Shown here one piece after another: positions 30,196 through 40,598 of a stretch of 64,000 bases of DNA (its first letter is position 1; each line of letters starts with the position of its first letter). Origin of the DNA: Nitrospira sp. Lineage in GTDB: Bacteria; Nitrospirota; Nitrospiria; Nitrospirales; UBA8639. The stretch is taken from positions 1-64,000 of the forward strand of contig WTGX01000019.1 in assembly GCA_011523385.1 (NCBI GenBank), read 5' to 3'. The notes beneath the pieces were generated by a model. It ran no database searches and had not been told where the DNA came from. It was given only the letters and a program-made list of their open reading frames with translations. The position numbers were made by a program, and so were the translations under genes.

Positions 30196-31271
30196 TGAAG
30201 CTCCTGATGCCGGCCTTCGATTTTGGTTTTAATGTCATCGACGGCATCGACGACATCCGGCGTCGTTCCGGCATTGGCTTCGGCTATGACGTCGGCATGG
30301 TATTCAGAGAGGTCGATAGATTCAAAGTCGACGGTCGGGAGCTCCTGGAGCGTGAAGCCCGAGCAATCCGGATTTCTAGGACCGCCATAGGCTTTGCCTA
30401 TCTGAGCGCGTCCCTGAACGACGACAATCCTGGCGAGTTTCGAGGGGAAGGTGCAATAGGATTTATAGTCCCGCCAGAGAGCGCAGAAGAAGAGGAGCCG
30501 GATGTCGCAATTTTTATAGCGACCGACGTAGTGGGTGCGTTGCTCGTCGCGGTCGATGCGAAGTTCGCGTTCCATGGCATTGCATTGAGAATTGCTGGGA
30601 TTTTGGCAGCAGGTAAAGAAGCCAAAATTATTGTCTTTGCATCTTTTATTTTCTCCACGAAAGACTTCGAGGGTACTGGTGTCGAGGGTTTCTGTCATTT
30701 CTTGAAGGACCGAGAGATAGGAGGCAGCTCGGGCGAATCCTGCCGTAGAGGGCGTATGGGTCTGCCCAACGTCCGCCGTGCAGTTGCCATCCGGACAGAT
30801 GAGTTGGCTGCCGCAGACGGAGACGGAGGCATTGGGTATATTGACGGAATCGCAACCGGTATAGGTTTGCGTAAGGGCAGTCATACGAATCTCATTGGCC
30901 GGCTTATGTGTAAGTAGAGGGTCTGTTTTTGGATCGACGATATGGGCCGGCCGTGTGGTTCTGGCATTGGTGATGTATTGTGCATTGGGATCTGAGGCGG
31001 CATGAGATTGGGCCTGGCTTTGAAGGGCGGAACCGGCCGAGTAGTAATTCTTTTCGGGAATATTCGTGCCTTGGTAATTGGGCATGGTGTCGGGATCAAG
31101 ATTTTGCGGGATATCGCGGATCATGGCATTTTCTTGAACGGCGAAATTCTTGCCGCCTTGAATGGCATCGTCCATGCTGCCGGCGATGAGGACATTGGAA
31201 TGAGCCGCGAAGACAAGGAGCCAAAAGATAAAAAACTTGGTGATGTAAAATTTGGCGAAGAAGAAAATCAT
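30192..31271 (-). CDS. traN: Conjugal transfer mating-pair stabilisation protein TraN
   Basis: Cys-rich secreted protein between traF and trbC; CKDNNFGFFTCC, ALWRDYKSYCTFPSKLARIVVVQGRAQIGKAYG. Confidence 0.9.
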   Translation of the reverse strand: MIFFFAKFYITKFFIFWLLVFAAHSNVLIAGSMDDAIQGGKNFAVQENAMIRDIPQNLDPDTMPNYQGTNIPEKNYYSAGSALQSQAQSHAASDPNAQYITNARTTRPAHIVDPKTDPLLTHKPANEIRMTALTQTYTGCDSVNIPNASVSVCGSQLICPDGNCTADVGQTHTPSTAGFARAASYLSVLQEMTETLDTSTLEVFRGENKRCKDNNFGFFTCCQNPSNSQCNAMERELRIDRDEQRTHYVGRYKNCDIRLLFFCALWRDYKSYCTFPSKLARIVVVQGRAQIGKAYGGPRNPDCSGFTLQELPTVDFESIDLSEYHADVIAEANAGTTPDVVDAVDDIKTKIEGRHQELQ

Positions 31272-32068
31272 GATGGTCCTCCTTTGTGAGCAGCCAGCCA
31301 GTTGCGCGCTTTATGGCGTTCTTCGGGAGTTCCGATTCGAGTGACAAAGTTGAGAAAATAGGAGAGAGAAGCGGACCCTGTGGCGCGAACGTGTTTGACG
31401 GGGGCGCAGCTTGAAGGTGTGCACGGTTCGAGACGTTCAAGGGGTAGAATAAACGTCGGGACGCGAGACACATCGAAACGGGTGAATGTGGTCGGGTCGA
31501 TGCTCACCCCGGCAAGTCCCTCGGACGTGAGGTCGTGAAGTCTTTTCATGGTGGAGCCCCAGTCGTCATTAAGCAAGCCGCGAATGACGACAGCCGCCTT
31601 GAGTTGGTGGGCTTCGTGGAGAAGGCCGCGAATCTGACTGTCGGGCATGCCGAAGCTGATAAGGACTAAGGGCCTGATACGTTCGTCGAGGAAAGATGGC
31701 CGCGGCGCTTGAGACGCCGCGGCGCGACCGACGTGCTCATCAATGAAGGGGTAGCCTTGTGAGAGGCTACCTGGGAGCGTGAAATTAAAACCGCGCCCTG
31801 GTGCGTATGTATGACCAAGGGCGTCGGCAGTCGAACGCAGGTGCTCAGCGAGACTTCCATCCTGTAAGAGTTTTTGGGCGTCGTGAAGGGCGCGGTTCGT
31901 TTGTTGTCGCTGATGCTGTACGGCTGCCGGATCGGGTTCTTGGTAGACAGGCTGTGAGAAAGCCGGGCCCGTCGGCACGGCGAGGAGGATAAAGAAGAGC
32001 TTCAATGAGGCAGAGACACGTATGCCTGGGAATTCGCCGGACGCAAAGGAGTTCAGAACGCGCAGCAT
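31268..32068 (-). CDS. trbC: F-type pilus assembly protein TrbC
   Basis: LISFGMPDSQIRGLLHEAHQLKAAVVIRGL...SIDPTTFTRFDVSRVPTFIL. Confidence 0.93.
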   Translation of the reverse strand: MLRVLNSFASGEFPGIRVSASLKLFFILLAVPTGPAFSQPVYQEPDPAAVQHQRQQTNRALHDAQKLLQDGSLAEHLRSTADALGHTYAPGRGFNFTLPGSLSQGYPFIDEHVGRAAASQAPRPSFLDERIRPLVLISFGMPDSQIRGLLHEAHQLKAAVVIRGLLNDDWGSTMKRLHDLTSEGLAGVSIDPTTFTRFDVSRVPTFILPLERLEPCTPSSCAPVKHVRATGSASLSYFLNFVTRIGTPEERHKARNWLAAHKGGPS

Positions 32069-33090
32069 TTGCGTTTCCTCCAGATCAGGTAAGAGAAATC
32101 CTCGCCTTTATACGGATACTCACGGCCGGCACCCCATAAGATTGAGGGTGCGCCGAAGCCGTAGCCTTGGTCAGTTTGTGGGGTTGGGAAAAGCATCTGC
32201 TGTTTATATTGCTTTTTCCGGAGAATCGGTTGTGGTCGCGGACCGCACATGGCGCTGCTTGTCGACGTGTCCTGAGCAATGAGCTGTCGGTGCATTTTGA
32301 AGACGTGCTTATGCACGATGGCGAGACTGGAATCGACGCCGCCGGTATGATTGGCGTGGTTGCCGGAGAGGGGATACACGGATCCCTGTGATCCGGAACA
32401 CCAGAACATACTGTCGAGGCCAAAAGAATTGAGGCGAGCGGCGATGGTATCGGCAATACACGCGGCTTGAGCGATGCGGTTACTGAAGAGAATCGCCTCG
32501 GGATTAAGGATGAAGGTCAACTGGTCGTCATCCCACAAGGGATCGAGCTCGGACATATAGACGAGGTCGAATGGTTCGGAGGTAAAGCACATAACGGCCG
32601 TGAGCGCCATCCCGAGCCAGGAAAGCGCGGGATACTGGAACCAGTGGATTTGATAGAAGGCATTGCCTTGCTCTCCACCCTGGCCTTCATGGTGGGTGCC
32701 GTGAGGTACATTGAGATCCGCAAGGATCGTGCCGCCGAGGGTTGGTGAGCAGAAGGGAGTTCTAACGACTTCTGCGACCCTGGCAGGCTCCCAAAAAGCG
32801 AAGCCAATCCCGATTCGGATAAAAAGCGGCGGCGGCGCGGGGCAGGTGCAGAGCAGCGGCGGCGCGGAGTCGCCGTTATTGGGTTGTCCGAAGGCGATTT
32901 CGACAGGCCCGATATACATGGGAAAGAGACAGCGCCAGCAGATATCCGTCATGGGATTGGGGAATGTGCCATTGCACGGCGCCGCCCGGGCAGCTCTCGG
33001 AGCGGATAGCACGAGAACGAGGGCGATCAGGAAGATGAGTGCCGCGCCGGGGAAGAGCCCGTCGCTAGTGGATCGGGATTTCTTCAACAT
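32053..33090 (-). CDS. traU: Conjugal transfer protein TraU
   Basis: CNGTFPNPMTDICWRCLFPMYIGPVEIAFG, Cys-rich, tra context. Confidence 0.95.
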   Translation of the reverse strand: MLKKSRSTSDGLFPGAALIFLIALVLVLSAPRAARAAPCNGTFPNPMTDICWRCLFPMYIGPVEIAFGQPNNGDSAPPLLCTCPAPPPLFIRIGIGFAFWEPARVAEVVRTPFCSPTLGGTILADLNVPHGTHHEGQGGEQGNAFYQIHWFQYPALSWLGMALTAVMCFTSEPFDLVYMSELDPLWDDDQLTFILNPEAILFSNRIAQAACIADTIAARLNSFGLDSMFWCSGSQGSVYPLSGNHANHTGGVDSSLAIVHKHVFKMHRQLIAQDTSTSSAMCGPRPQPILRKKQYKQQMLFPTPQTDQGYGFGAPSILWGAGREYPYKGEDFSYLIWRKRKCCAF

Positions 33091-33715
33091 AGAGTATGTG
33101 CTCCTTTTGCCGGACCGTCGCCGGCACGGCCTGGATTTCAAAACGATCAACGAGATATCCGCGCTGGTCGAAGTAAAGACGCCGATTGAGTTGCTCCGTG
33201 ACTTTCGGATAATTCCCGCGGACGAGGATCAGTTTATGTTTCAGGGGATCCGAACAGTGGCGATTCAGCCACTTGACCTGGTCGGGGTCGTCTCCATCCG
33301 CGAAGCAAAGTATTTTCGTGAGCGACTGAAAGACCAGGGGATTGACGCGGGTGCCCACCGGGTAGAGGACACGGCCATGGCCGTCGGTGATGTCCTCGGT
33401 GGTGACGAATTCCAGGCTGACATCGTAGGCTCGGTATGTCTGCGTTCGAGGAAGCGGGAGGCCGCGAGGCCGCGTGATGTACCGCTTGGAACGTTCGGTG
33501 AGCTTGCGGCGCTGTTTTTCAAGGAATCCGTCTTTCATGCGCTCCTTAAGACGCTCCTGTATCACGTCCAGGAGATTGCGCTCAGGGATCGCATAGGAGG
33601 GGCCGATGGTCCCCAGGTCACGCGCGTGGCTAGAAGAGCCGGTAAGCGCGGCCGATAATGCGATCGCGATGAACCAGGTCGATTTGTGCATAGCGGCTGT
33701 CGAAACTGTCAGCAT
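33065..33715 (-). CDS. traW: Conjugal transfer protein TraW
   Basis: ARDLGTIGPSYAIPERNLLDVIQERL, YFDQRGYLVDRFEIQAVPATVRQ; start approximate. Confidence 0.88.
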   Translation of the reverse strand: MLTVSTAAMHKSTWFIAIALSAALTGSSSHARDLGTIGPSYAIPERNLLDVIQERLKERMKDGFLEKQRRKLTERSKRYITRPRGLPLPRTQTYRAYDVSLEFVTTEDITDGHGRVLYPVGTRVNPLVFQSLTKILCFADGDDPDQVKWLNRHCSDPLKHKLILVRGNYPKVTEQLNRRLYFDQRGYLVDRFEIQAVPATVRQKEHILYVEEIPIH

Positions 33716-34121
33716 GCTCACTCCAGACGAAATAATGATTAGGAGGGATCTGCCCTTCGGTTCCGCGCGCCAGCGCGATCCCGTTTTCAGAACGAACTTT
33801 GGCTGAACCCAGCGGTTGATCATTGATGGAGAAAATCCGGCCGTCCCAGCGAACGATGTCACCGGTTGCTCCCTTCACGTATTTGATGAACCAGCGATGC
33901 GGATAAAAGTCATTGGGCGGGGGATGGAACGCAACGAGCTCGTTCTTTGCGGGGTGGTGATACCTGATGACCAGGTACACGTACCCGGGCAAGCTATTGG
34001 TCGTATTGAAGCCGATAAGATAAAAGAACGAAAGCGCCCAAATTGCTGTAATGAAAAAGACGCCGGCGAACCCCCAGCGGAGTATGCGCTGAATCTGTAG
34101 CGGTGTCAGATTACAGGCCAT
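33630..34121 (-). CDS. S26 signal peptidase of the conjugative system
   Basis: NSLPGYVYLVIRYHHPAKNELVAFHPPPNDFYPHRWFIKYVKGATGD with S/K dyad-like positions; start at 34121. Confidence 0.85.
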   Translation of the reverse strand: MACNLTPLQIQRILRWGFAGVFFITAIWALSFFYLIGFNTTNSLPGYVYLVIRYHHPAKNELVAFHPPPNDFYPHRWFIKYVKGATGDIVRWDGRIFSINDQPLGSAKVRSENGIALARGTEGQIPPNHYFVWSEHADSFDSRYAQIDLVHRDRIIGRAYRLF

Positions 34122-34551
34122 CAGGCACCTGTAATTGATGTTCAATGTATCCGGTATAGTCGGGCACGTCGGACAGAACCGCCGGTGCGACCAGAAGATG
34201 GAGGTGTTCCTTCTTGGCGAGCTGGCGAATCTCGAATTCGAGAGATTTCGAGAACGTCGCGGCGGCTTCTTGTTGCTGCTCTTTGGTGAGATTGCGCGCA
34301 GCATAATCTTTGATATGGCGCTCGAGAATGTCCTGGATATTGACAACGCCGAATCGGACCGGAGGGTCTTTGCCGGCGAAGTCAATAGCGATGACGAGCA
34401 GGGCGGCGAACGCACCGGCCAAGAAGGCGAAACCAAGAAGTTTTGTGGTACTCATCGCGCTTGCCGGTATCGCTTTTGGGGTTTGTGGCTGTGGCGTCGC
34501 TGCTGCCGGCGTCCCTTGGGTTTCCTGTGTTTTTGTGGGTTCAGCAGTCAT
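34111..34551 (-). CDS. trbI: F-type conjugation protein TrbI
   Basis: VRFGVVNIQDILERHIKDYAARNLTKEQQQEAAATFSKSLEFEIRQLAKKEHLHLLVAPAVL; single TM. Confidence 0.82.
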   Translation of the reverse strand: MTAEPTKTQETQGTPAAATPQPQTPKAIPASAMSTTKLLGFAFLAGAFAALLVIAIDFAGKDPPVRFGVVNIQDILERHIKDYAARNLTKEQQQEAAATFSKSLEFEIRQLAKKEHLHLLVAPAVLSDVPDYTGYIEHQLQVPDGL

Positions 34552-34561
34552 GGTGTCCTTT

Positions 34562-34753
34562 TCAATAGTGGGAGAGAACGTAAAAGAAGTCTTTAATGTA
34601 AATGGGTATGCGCCACGCGCCCGCCAGAAACAAAGTCAGTAAGCAGATTGTTGCGACCAGGACATAGGCCGGCCACATACAGACGGGAAGAAGCGGAATC
34701 TCGTGCCATTCTGACGGCCGCGGCGCGTCGGTGTTATCGTTGTTGCTTTTCAC
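34562..34753 (-). CDS. Small single-TM protein between traC and trbI
   Basis: VKSNNDNTDAPRPSEWHEIPLLPVCMWPAYVLVATICLLTLFLAGAWRIPIYIKDFFYVLSHY; start uncertain (GTG 34753). Confidence 0.55.
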   Translation of the reverse strand: MKSNNDNTDAPRPSEWHEIPLLPVCMWPAYVLVATICLLTLFLAGAWRIPIYIKDFFYVLSHY

Positions 34754-37325
34754 TGAGTTCCTTGACCGCGTCCATGATGTTACGGCCATGGGCTAAGGCC
34801 GTTTGAATCGCCTCAACTTCATTGGCTTTCGTCGAAAACAGCTTCTCCGTGAGTGGATCCACAATGAAGCGGACAGGGACAAAGCCTTTCGGCGATTGGA
34901 TCACCAATTCAGAATATTTACCTTGTAGCGTTTCGAGAGAACGTAGAAGGTCAACGCTGCCGTTGTGTTTATCCAGCCAGCCCTTCTGGGCCGCGAGCGC
35001 GAGTTCATCGGCTTTTTGTCGCAAGAAGAGCGTGTAATCGGAGTTGCTGAGCGCGGCTTCGGCGGTCGGCGAACTATGATAATCCGAGAGGCGCTGGGTG
35101 ATGGTCATGAAGCTGCCGCCGTGCTTGCGGGCCACACGGAATCCTTCCTGGATGAAGTCGCCGGCCTGTCCTTTGGACAAGAGCCGCCAGGCTTCGTCGA
35201 TGATACAGAGCTTGCGCTGGGATTTATTCTTCGACAGGTACATGACTTGAGTGATCCGAAGCATGAGGATCAGCAGCACGACGCTTTGGAGGTCGGGTTT
35301 GGCATTGAGGGCATCGAGTTCGAGCACGACGAATTGATTGTCGAGATCAACGGTCGCGGCCCCCTCGAAGTAGGCGCCATACATGCCGGTCTTCGTGAAG
35401 GACTGGAGCATGACGGCAAGATCTTTGGCCTGGCGCTGGAGATCCGGGTCGTTTTCATTGAGGGTTTCAAGGGCCTCGACGATCCGCGTAATCGTGGCCG
35501 CATTTTTGTGTTCCTCCCACGTATGCAAGATGGCGTTTTCCAGGAGCCCTTTCTGAACGGGTGTGAGGGGCGCGTCCGGAGAGGCCATCTGCGCGACGAG
35601 CATTTTGATGAGGGGAACCTGCTCGGCGAAATGTTTCGGGTCATCCGCGTTGATAAAGGAAAAAGGATTGAGGCGGATCTCAAGGTGATCATCGCCGAAG
35701 TCAATATAGGTGCCGTTGAGCAGCCGGCAGAGATTCCGGTAGCTGTGTCCGGCGTCGATGATAAAGACGCGGCCCCCGGCACCAAGACAATTACAGACCC
35801 ACTCCTGAGTGAGGAAGGATTTACCGGACCCGGAGGTGGCACAACACGCGAGATTGTAATTGCCCTGGGTATTGTCAAAGGGATCGAAATAGGTAAGCTG
35901 CCCGCGCCGGCCGGTAAAGAGCATCATCGGGGTTTGTGTGCCTTTCCACTCGGCAATCCAAGGGGCGATATTGGTACAGGTCCAGGACAACCGGGTTTGG
36001 AAGTACCCGAACATTTTGAGTGCACGCTTACATTCGGTATTGATCGCCATGGGTAAGGCCCCAAGGAGCGCGTGCATGGGGCTGTAGCGGCTGCGTGACA
36101 GGAGCCAGCCGAAGGAATTGTAAAGACCCCTGAGGGCCTGCTCGCAGTCCTGCTCACGCCCCTGGGGCGCGAAGAGGAGAATCTGGTAGGACGCCTCGAG
36201 CAATTTATTGCCGTCTTCAACCTTCCGATTGACGTAATCCCAGTCGCGTTTTCTATCCTTCCACTGCGGGACGTATTTGGATGCCGGCGAGCCCACCATT
36301 TGAGTGGCCCGGGCACTCTGCCGTTTGATCTTCCCTTTAATGTAGATTTGATCGGGAATATTGACGGTCATCGTAATGATAAAAGGGCAGGGAAGCCGAA
36401 GAATGTTATTCGTGGGGTCGCCGAGGAGCTTTGTATTGTTAAAGCCCGCCCAATATTGCGGATACTGTTTGACGTGAAAAGGGAGCATGGTGTAGGCGGA
36501 ATTGTTATGGACGAAGCTCCCGGCGCCGGCGTCGATGAGCAAGGCCGTGTCACCATCGACGATCTGAGCATTGAGAAGATTGTCGGGGTCGTAGGTGAGT
36601 GTTGGCCGTGGCTCATGCGTGGGATTCAGGATACTGCTCATGATGTTGATGAAGCGCTCAGGGTGGAGACTGACGGAATCCATGCGCGCGGATTTCAACG
36701 TGCCCTGGATGGCTTCCCGCGTCTTCAAGAGGTAGCTCAGATCATCTTCGGAAAGATCGTGATTGCCGGGCATCGTGTAGGAGATGATGAGGTGAAAATT
36801 GCGGACCAAGAACGCCTGGTCCTGGAACAGAGAATCCCACTTCCCTTTGAGGAAATAATCGAGACGGTTTTGAGCGAGCGTGGCAAAGATATGATGATTG
36901 GACGTGTCGGCGCTATTTTTCTTAAGATCAAACCAGGGCTGGAGGATCCCGTCGATATTATTGTCCGCTATCAGGGAGATTTGAATGAGCGCATCTGACC
37001 GGTGCTGCTGCACAAAGAACTGATTGAGGATTTTCAGTTCATTGACCCCGAGGCCCGTGGCAGGGTTCGTGTAGAGCATGAACCCGACGGTGTCGTGGTT
37101 GTAATAGAGATTGGTTTCGGGGTCATGGGATTCATACGGAAACACGGTGGCAAGGGAGTAGCGCTCCGAAAGGGCGCGGAACTGGGCCGCGGTCGGGAGG
37201 GCCTGTCCGTTTTGCCAGGCGACGCCAGGCGGGGCGTCGCTCAAGAGCGACATCTTGACGACATTGGTGAACCTGTTGATGGCGGCCTTTAATTTTTGAA
37301 ATGGACTTATCTGGGTATCACCCAT
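34734..37325 (-). CDS. traC: T4SS ATPase TraC
   Basis: Walker A CCATSGSGKSFLTQEWV, Walker B KLCIIDEAWRLL, GDFIQEGFRVARKHGGSFMTITQ. Confidence 0.96.
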   Translation of the reverse strand: MGDTQISPFQKLKAAINRFTNVVKMSLLSDAPPGVAWQNGQALPTAAQFRALSERYSLATVFPYESHDPETNLYYNHDTVGFMLYTNPATGLGVNELKILNQFFVQQHRSDALIQISLIADNNIDGILQPWFDLKKNSADTSNHHIFATLAQNRLDYFLKGKWDSLFQDQAFLVRNFHLIISYTMPGNHDLSEDDLSYLLKTREAIQGTLKSARMDSVSLHPERFINIMSSILNPTHEPRPTLTYDPDNLLNAQIVDGDTALLIDAGAGSFVHNNSAYTMLPFHVKQYPQYWAGFNNTKLLGDPTNNILRLPCPFIITMTVNIPDQIYIKGKIKRQSARATQMVGSPASKYVPQWKDRKRDWDYVNRKVEDGNKLLEASYQILLFAPQGREQDCEQALRGLYNSFGWLLSRSRYSPMHALLGALPMAINTECKRALKMFGYFQTRLSWTCTNIAPWIAEWKGTQTPMMLFTGRRGQLTYFDPFDNTQGNYNLACCATSGSGKSFLTQEWVCNCLGAGGRVFIIDAGHSYRNLCRLLNGTYIDFGDDHLEIRLNPFSFINADDPKHFAEQVPLIKMLVAQMASPDAPLTPVQKGLLENAILHTWEEHKNAATITRIVEALETLNENDPDLQRQAKDLAVMLQSFTKTGMYGAYFEGAATVDLDNQFVVLELDALNAKPDLQSVVLLILMLRITQVMYLSKNKSQRKLCIIDEAWRLLSKGQAGDFIQEGFRVARKHGGSFMTITQRLSDYHSSPTAEAALSNSDYTLFLRQKADELALAAQKGWLDKHNGSVDLLRSLETLQGKYSELVIQSPKGFVPVRFIVDPLTEKLFSTKANEVEAIQTALAHGRNIMDAVKELSEKQQR

Positions 37326-37666
37326 TGGGATTCCTCCAGACGGATATAGACGTACCCGCCGGCGTGAAGATCTTTTTGTTTGTCCTCCCAAGGCGTCAGC
37401 AGGATTCTGAGCAGACGTGGCCGCGTCAGAAACGGCTCACCCAAGCCAGCATCCTTTGGTGAAGACGCCATATCCGGTGTGGTGAGGATGACGTGGTCGG
37501 GAGGGTCAGGCGTGGAAACCGCGTGAGAGTCCTGCCCCGCGTCGCCCCGGGTCTGATCGTAGGTTTCTGAAACCGATTGGCAGACGGCGTCCGGAAAATC
37601 TCCGCAGGTGTATGTCGGCCCACAAGCCGCCAGGCCGGCCAAGACGCTGAGAAGAAGAAGTTTCAT
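37307..37666 (-). CDS. traV: TraV-like outer membrane lipoprotein
   Basis: LLLLSVLAGLAACGPTYTCGDFPDAVCQSVSETYDQT; between traB and traC. Confidence 0.82.
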   Translation of the reverse strand: MKLLLLSVLAGLAACGPTYTCGDFPDAVCQSVSETYDQTRGDAGQDSHAVSTPDPPDHVILTTPDMASSPKDAGLGEPFLTRPRLLRILLTPWEDKQKDLHAGGYVYIRLEESQWVIPR

Positions 37667-38967
37667 GAGAGGTCTTCTTCTTCACGAGTATTGTGAAGGA
37701 TGGGTTGATCGAGCGAAACACCTTCCTGGAGGATGGCTTCGCCTTCGCGGTTCGCGGCGATTTCGATAATCGGGTAAATTTCATTCGCACGCTGGAGATA
37801 ATAGTCGGCAATTTTCTCGAGCGCAGTGGAGATTCCGGCGCCCGCCCCAGCTTGAAGAACACGGTTGGGATTGACGGTCGCCACAGCCCCGAGCGGACTG
37901 GTTGCGAGTTGTTGGGACTGCTGCTGGAGCGTTCTCCCGAAGCCGGAAGCGAGACCCGCCAGGAGCGAGCGCGCGATGAGGGAGCCTTGTTTGGAGACAA
38001 GGCGTCCTCGCATACCAGCCTTTCCATCCTCACCGGTGATATAACCCTTTACTTGAGTTTCGATGGTGTGGCCATCAAGGAGCACGCAGGAGATTCTCTC
38101 AAGTTGGATGTGAGCGCGCTCGCTGGATATTTCGCCGTGGGCTGAGGCCACGACGTGGCAGCTTGACACATTCGAATGAAAGAAATTGGGGAGCGTGCCA
38201 TCAGTCATCACCCGAAGGAGAACGGGAATAGGATTGGCATTGGCGGCGCCCCCGGTGGGAGCATCGACCCCGGAGAGGAGACGGACTGAGGCAAAGCTTC
38301 CCGCGGGAATATATTGCTTGACGTTCTTGGCATCGCCGGTCTCGGTTGGGCGATTCCCTACAGTGACCATGTGAATTTCGCCGGTTTGTTGCTGAGGGGA
38401 CGTTTTATCAGGCTGGCCGGCGAAGTTCCGGGTCGGCGTGATCAAGCGCGTGCCCCGTCCCGGTGGCAAGGGGCTGGGGAGGGGCGGTATCGCCGGAAGA
38501 GGTGGATTGACCGTCGATGGCTCGGGCGTCTTTAACAGCGCAAGAGGATCGGGAAGTTTGGATTTCAGGTCGGGCATTGGGAGACCAGCTTCTTCTTCCG
38601 GCGCTGGCTTCCCCGGCTTCTCTTGCGATTGTTTGGCAAGAGCGCCGACGTCGATGCCGAGTTCAGCGAGGCTGGTCTGAATGTTCCTCATGGCCGTCGT
38701 CATGTCACGGTTTTTATTTTCAAGCTCCGTAATCTTTTCTTCCGATTTGGCAATCCAGGTTTCCTCAGCCGAGACAGCCTTCTTGGTCCGGAAGCTTTTG
38801 GTGACTTCGGCTGCTTTTTCGCGCTGCTTTTCGCGGAGGGAGGGTTCATCTTTATTGGGGTCGGTGAACCAAAGGCCGAAAACGAGGAGGCTGACCAAGC
38901 CGACGCCCGCGCCACCAGCCAGCAGCATTTGTTTACGTTTTGTTTCGTTGGCACTCAGGAGTTTCAT
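37663..38967 (-). CDS. traB: TraB/VirB10-like protein
   Basis: TM, coiled coil, Pro-rich region, YIPAGSFASVRLLSGVDAPTGGAANANPIPVLLRV. Confidence 0.95.
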   Translation of the reverse strand: MKLLSANETKRKQMLLAGGAGVGLVSLLVFGLWFTDPNKDEPSLREKQREKAAEVTKSFRTKKAVSAEETWIAKSEEKITELENKNRDMTTAMRNIQTSLAELGIDVGALAKQSQEKPGKPAPEEEAGLPMPDLKSKLPDPLALLKTPEPSTVNPPLPAIPPLPSPLPPGRGTRLITPTRNFAGQPDKTSPQQQTGEIHMVTVGNRPTETGDAKNVKQYIPAGSFASVRLLSGVDAPTGGAANANPIPVLLRVMTDGTLPNFFHSNVSSCHVVASAHGEISSERAHIQLERISCVLLDGHTIETQVKGYITGEDGKAGMRGRLVSKQGSLIARSLLAGLASGFGRTLQQQSQQLATSPLGAVATVNPNRVLQAGAGAGISTALEKIADYYLQRANEIYPIIEIAANREGEAILQEGVSLDQPILHNTREEEDLS

Positions 38968-39692
38968 GGTTCGGTCCTCATGGCATTGTCGCGAACAATA
39001 TAGAGCGACGTGGATGTTCCCGCAGGGAGCGTGAAGTGGCGGAGGGCGACCGCTCGGGTATCGGGAATGAAGGCAACAAATTCCTGTTCATGGAAGGTGA
39101 GCGGCTGGCTGGTGAGATTCTCGATTTCATAGACTTGGCCGATGAAGCGAGAGCCGGTATAGGTGCCGGTGTGGACGATACGGGTTTCCTCCCAGAACGG
39201 CACAGGGATGTCGTGTGTGTCTTTCGTGAACCCCTTGGTCTCCCGGTCGAGCGCCATGGCGAGCATGAGGCGCTTGATTTCCTGGACGTAGAAGAAAGAC
39301 TGCCGTCTGGTTTGGTGCGGATTCGTCTGACGCGTCGGCAACTCGGGGTTCAGAAGAATCGTTTCAGATGGGACGTCGCGTTGCTGGGCGATGATCGTAT
39401 ACGTGCCACCGGCACCGTCACGGACGAAGAAGCTCATGGTCGCCGGAGCGCCGGTCACGGGCTTGATAAAGATATCGCCTTGTGCCTCATCGGGCTGGAC
39501 CCATAGCGTTCCGGCCGGCGCCCAGACCTTTTCCAAGCGTTGGCTGCCGACGACTGTAACCCGGGTAAGTTCATGTGACGAGATAATGGCGGTGATACTG
39601 GCACCGTCACGGACCGTGAAATTCTGAATGCCGGCTGCTGCGCCAGGAAAGAGCAGAAGGGTGGAGAGACAGAGAAGGACAAGACGAATCAT
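38964..39692 (-). CDS. traK: TraK secretin-like protein
   Basis: Signal peptide; position and GDIFIKPVTGAPATMSFFVRDGAGGTYTI. Confidence 0.88.
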   Translation of the reverse strand: MIRLVLLCLSTLLLFPGAAAGIQNFTVRDGASITAIISSHELTRVTVVGSQRLEKVWAPAGTLWVQPDEAQGDIFIKPVTGAPATMSFFVRDGAGGTYTIIAQQRDVPSETILLNPELPTRQTNPHQTRRQSFFYVQEIKRLMLAMALDRETKGFTKDTHDIPVPFWEETRIVHTGTYTGSRFIGQVYEIENLTSQPLTFHEQEFVAFIPDTRAVALRHFTLPAGTSTSLYIVRDNAMRTEP

Positions 39693-40300
39693 CAGAGGGT
39701 CACTTCCTCATCTTCCTTGGGTTCAATGGGCTTGAGTTCTTCCCCCGGTCCCTTTTCGAGTTCCTGGAATTTCACCAGATAGAATGAGCCGTTCCGGTAG
39801 GCGTAGGCGAATTGGTAATACTTCTGTTTGCGGGAGACGATTTTTTGCCCAATCATACTGACGAGTTCGCCATTGATGGTGGCAGTCAATTTGGCGACGT
39901 GGATACCCATGGGATAGAACACGGAGCCGATCAGGTGGCGCCGGACGCGCTCGGCTTGCGCATGGAATTCGGCTTTGAGGTGTGCGTAAGCCGCGGGGTC
40001 AACGTGTCGAAGGACGGAGTCGAATTGAGCCGTAACATTGTCATCGTGGTAGGTGAGCAGTAGCTGACTGAGATAGTGGGTCATCTGCTCGACGTAGGCG
40101 GGGCTGACCTCGCTCTTGTGGATGGAAAACGGCTTGACGAGATCAGGAGGAACAACGATGGTCTTTTCCGTGAGATCAGCGGTGAAGAGGAAGAGCGCTT
40201 GAAGGAGATTCGTCACAAGGAGGACGCCGGCAACGAGCATCCAGACGGCGGTTTTATAGTTGGCGCTGGTGAGCGCTGAAAGATATTTTTCCTTATTCAC
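39692..40300 (-). CDS. traE: TraE inner-membrane protein
   Basis: GTG start at 40300 overlapping the traL stop; VNKEKYLSALTSANYKTAVWMLVAGVLLVTNLLQALFLF. Confidence 0.88.
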   Translation of the reverse strand: MNKEKYLSALTSANYKTAVWMLVAGVLLVTNLLQALFLFTADLTEKTIVVPPDLVKPFSIHKSEVSPAYVEQMTHYLSQLLLTYHDDNVTAQFDSVLRHVDPAAYAHLKAEFHAQAERVRRHLIGSVFYPMGIHVAKLTATINGELVSMIGQKIVSRKQKYYQFAYAYRNGSFYLVKFQELEKGPGEELKPIEPKEDEEVTL

Positions 40301-40596
40301 CGTCCGAGGAATTCTCGTGCATAGGATGGCAGATAGGGAGAAAGCCATAAAGAAGAGGGGGTGTGCCAGTACAGGATACGAGGCAAGAGTCCTTTGCCCC
40401 CTTCCTCTTTGACCTGCGCGTAGAGGCGTCCGAAGATCATGGCCGCCACGACGCCGAGAACCGTCGAGCCCAGAAGCATGCCGCCCAGGACCCATAGCAT
40501 CGCAAAATACGCGCGGTCGGCTTCCCACATGAAAAATAATTGGGGAGCGTCGAGGTTCCGCCCAATCCAGTAATCTTCCATGTTCTCGTTATCCAT
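40297..40596 (-). CDS. traL: TraL
   Basis: Small 2-TM protein with FMWEADRAYFAMLWVLGGMLLG..; tra position. Confidence 0.85.
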   Translation of the reverse strand: MDNENMEDYWIGRNLDAPQLFFMWEADRAYFAMLWVLGGMLLGSTVLGVVAAMIFGRLYAQVKEEGGKGLLPRILYWHTPSSLWLSPYLPSYAREFLGR

Positions 40597-40598
40597 GA

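Noticed and set aside
34965-36056. 363-aa plus-strand ORF
   Set aside because: Antisense to TraC, whose Walker motifs are clear.
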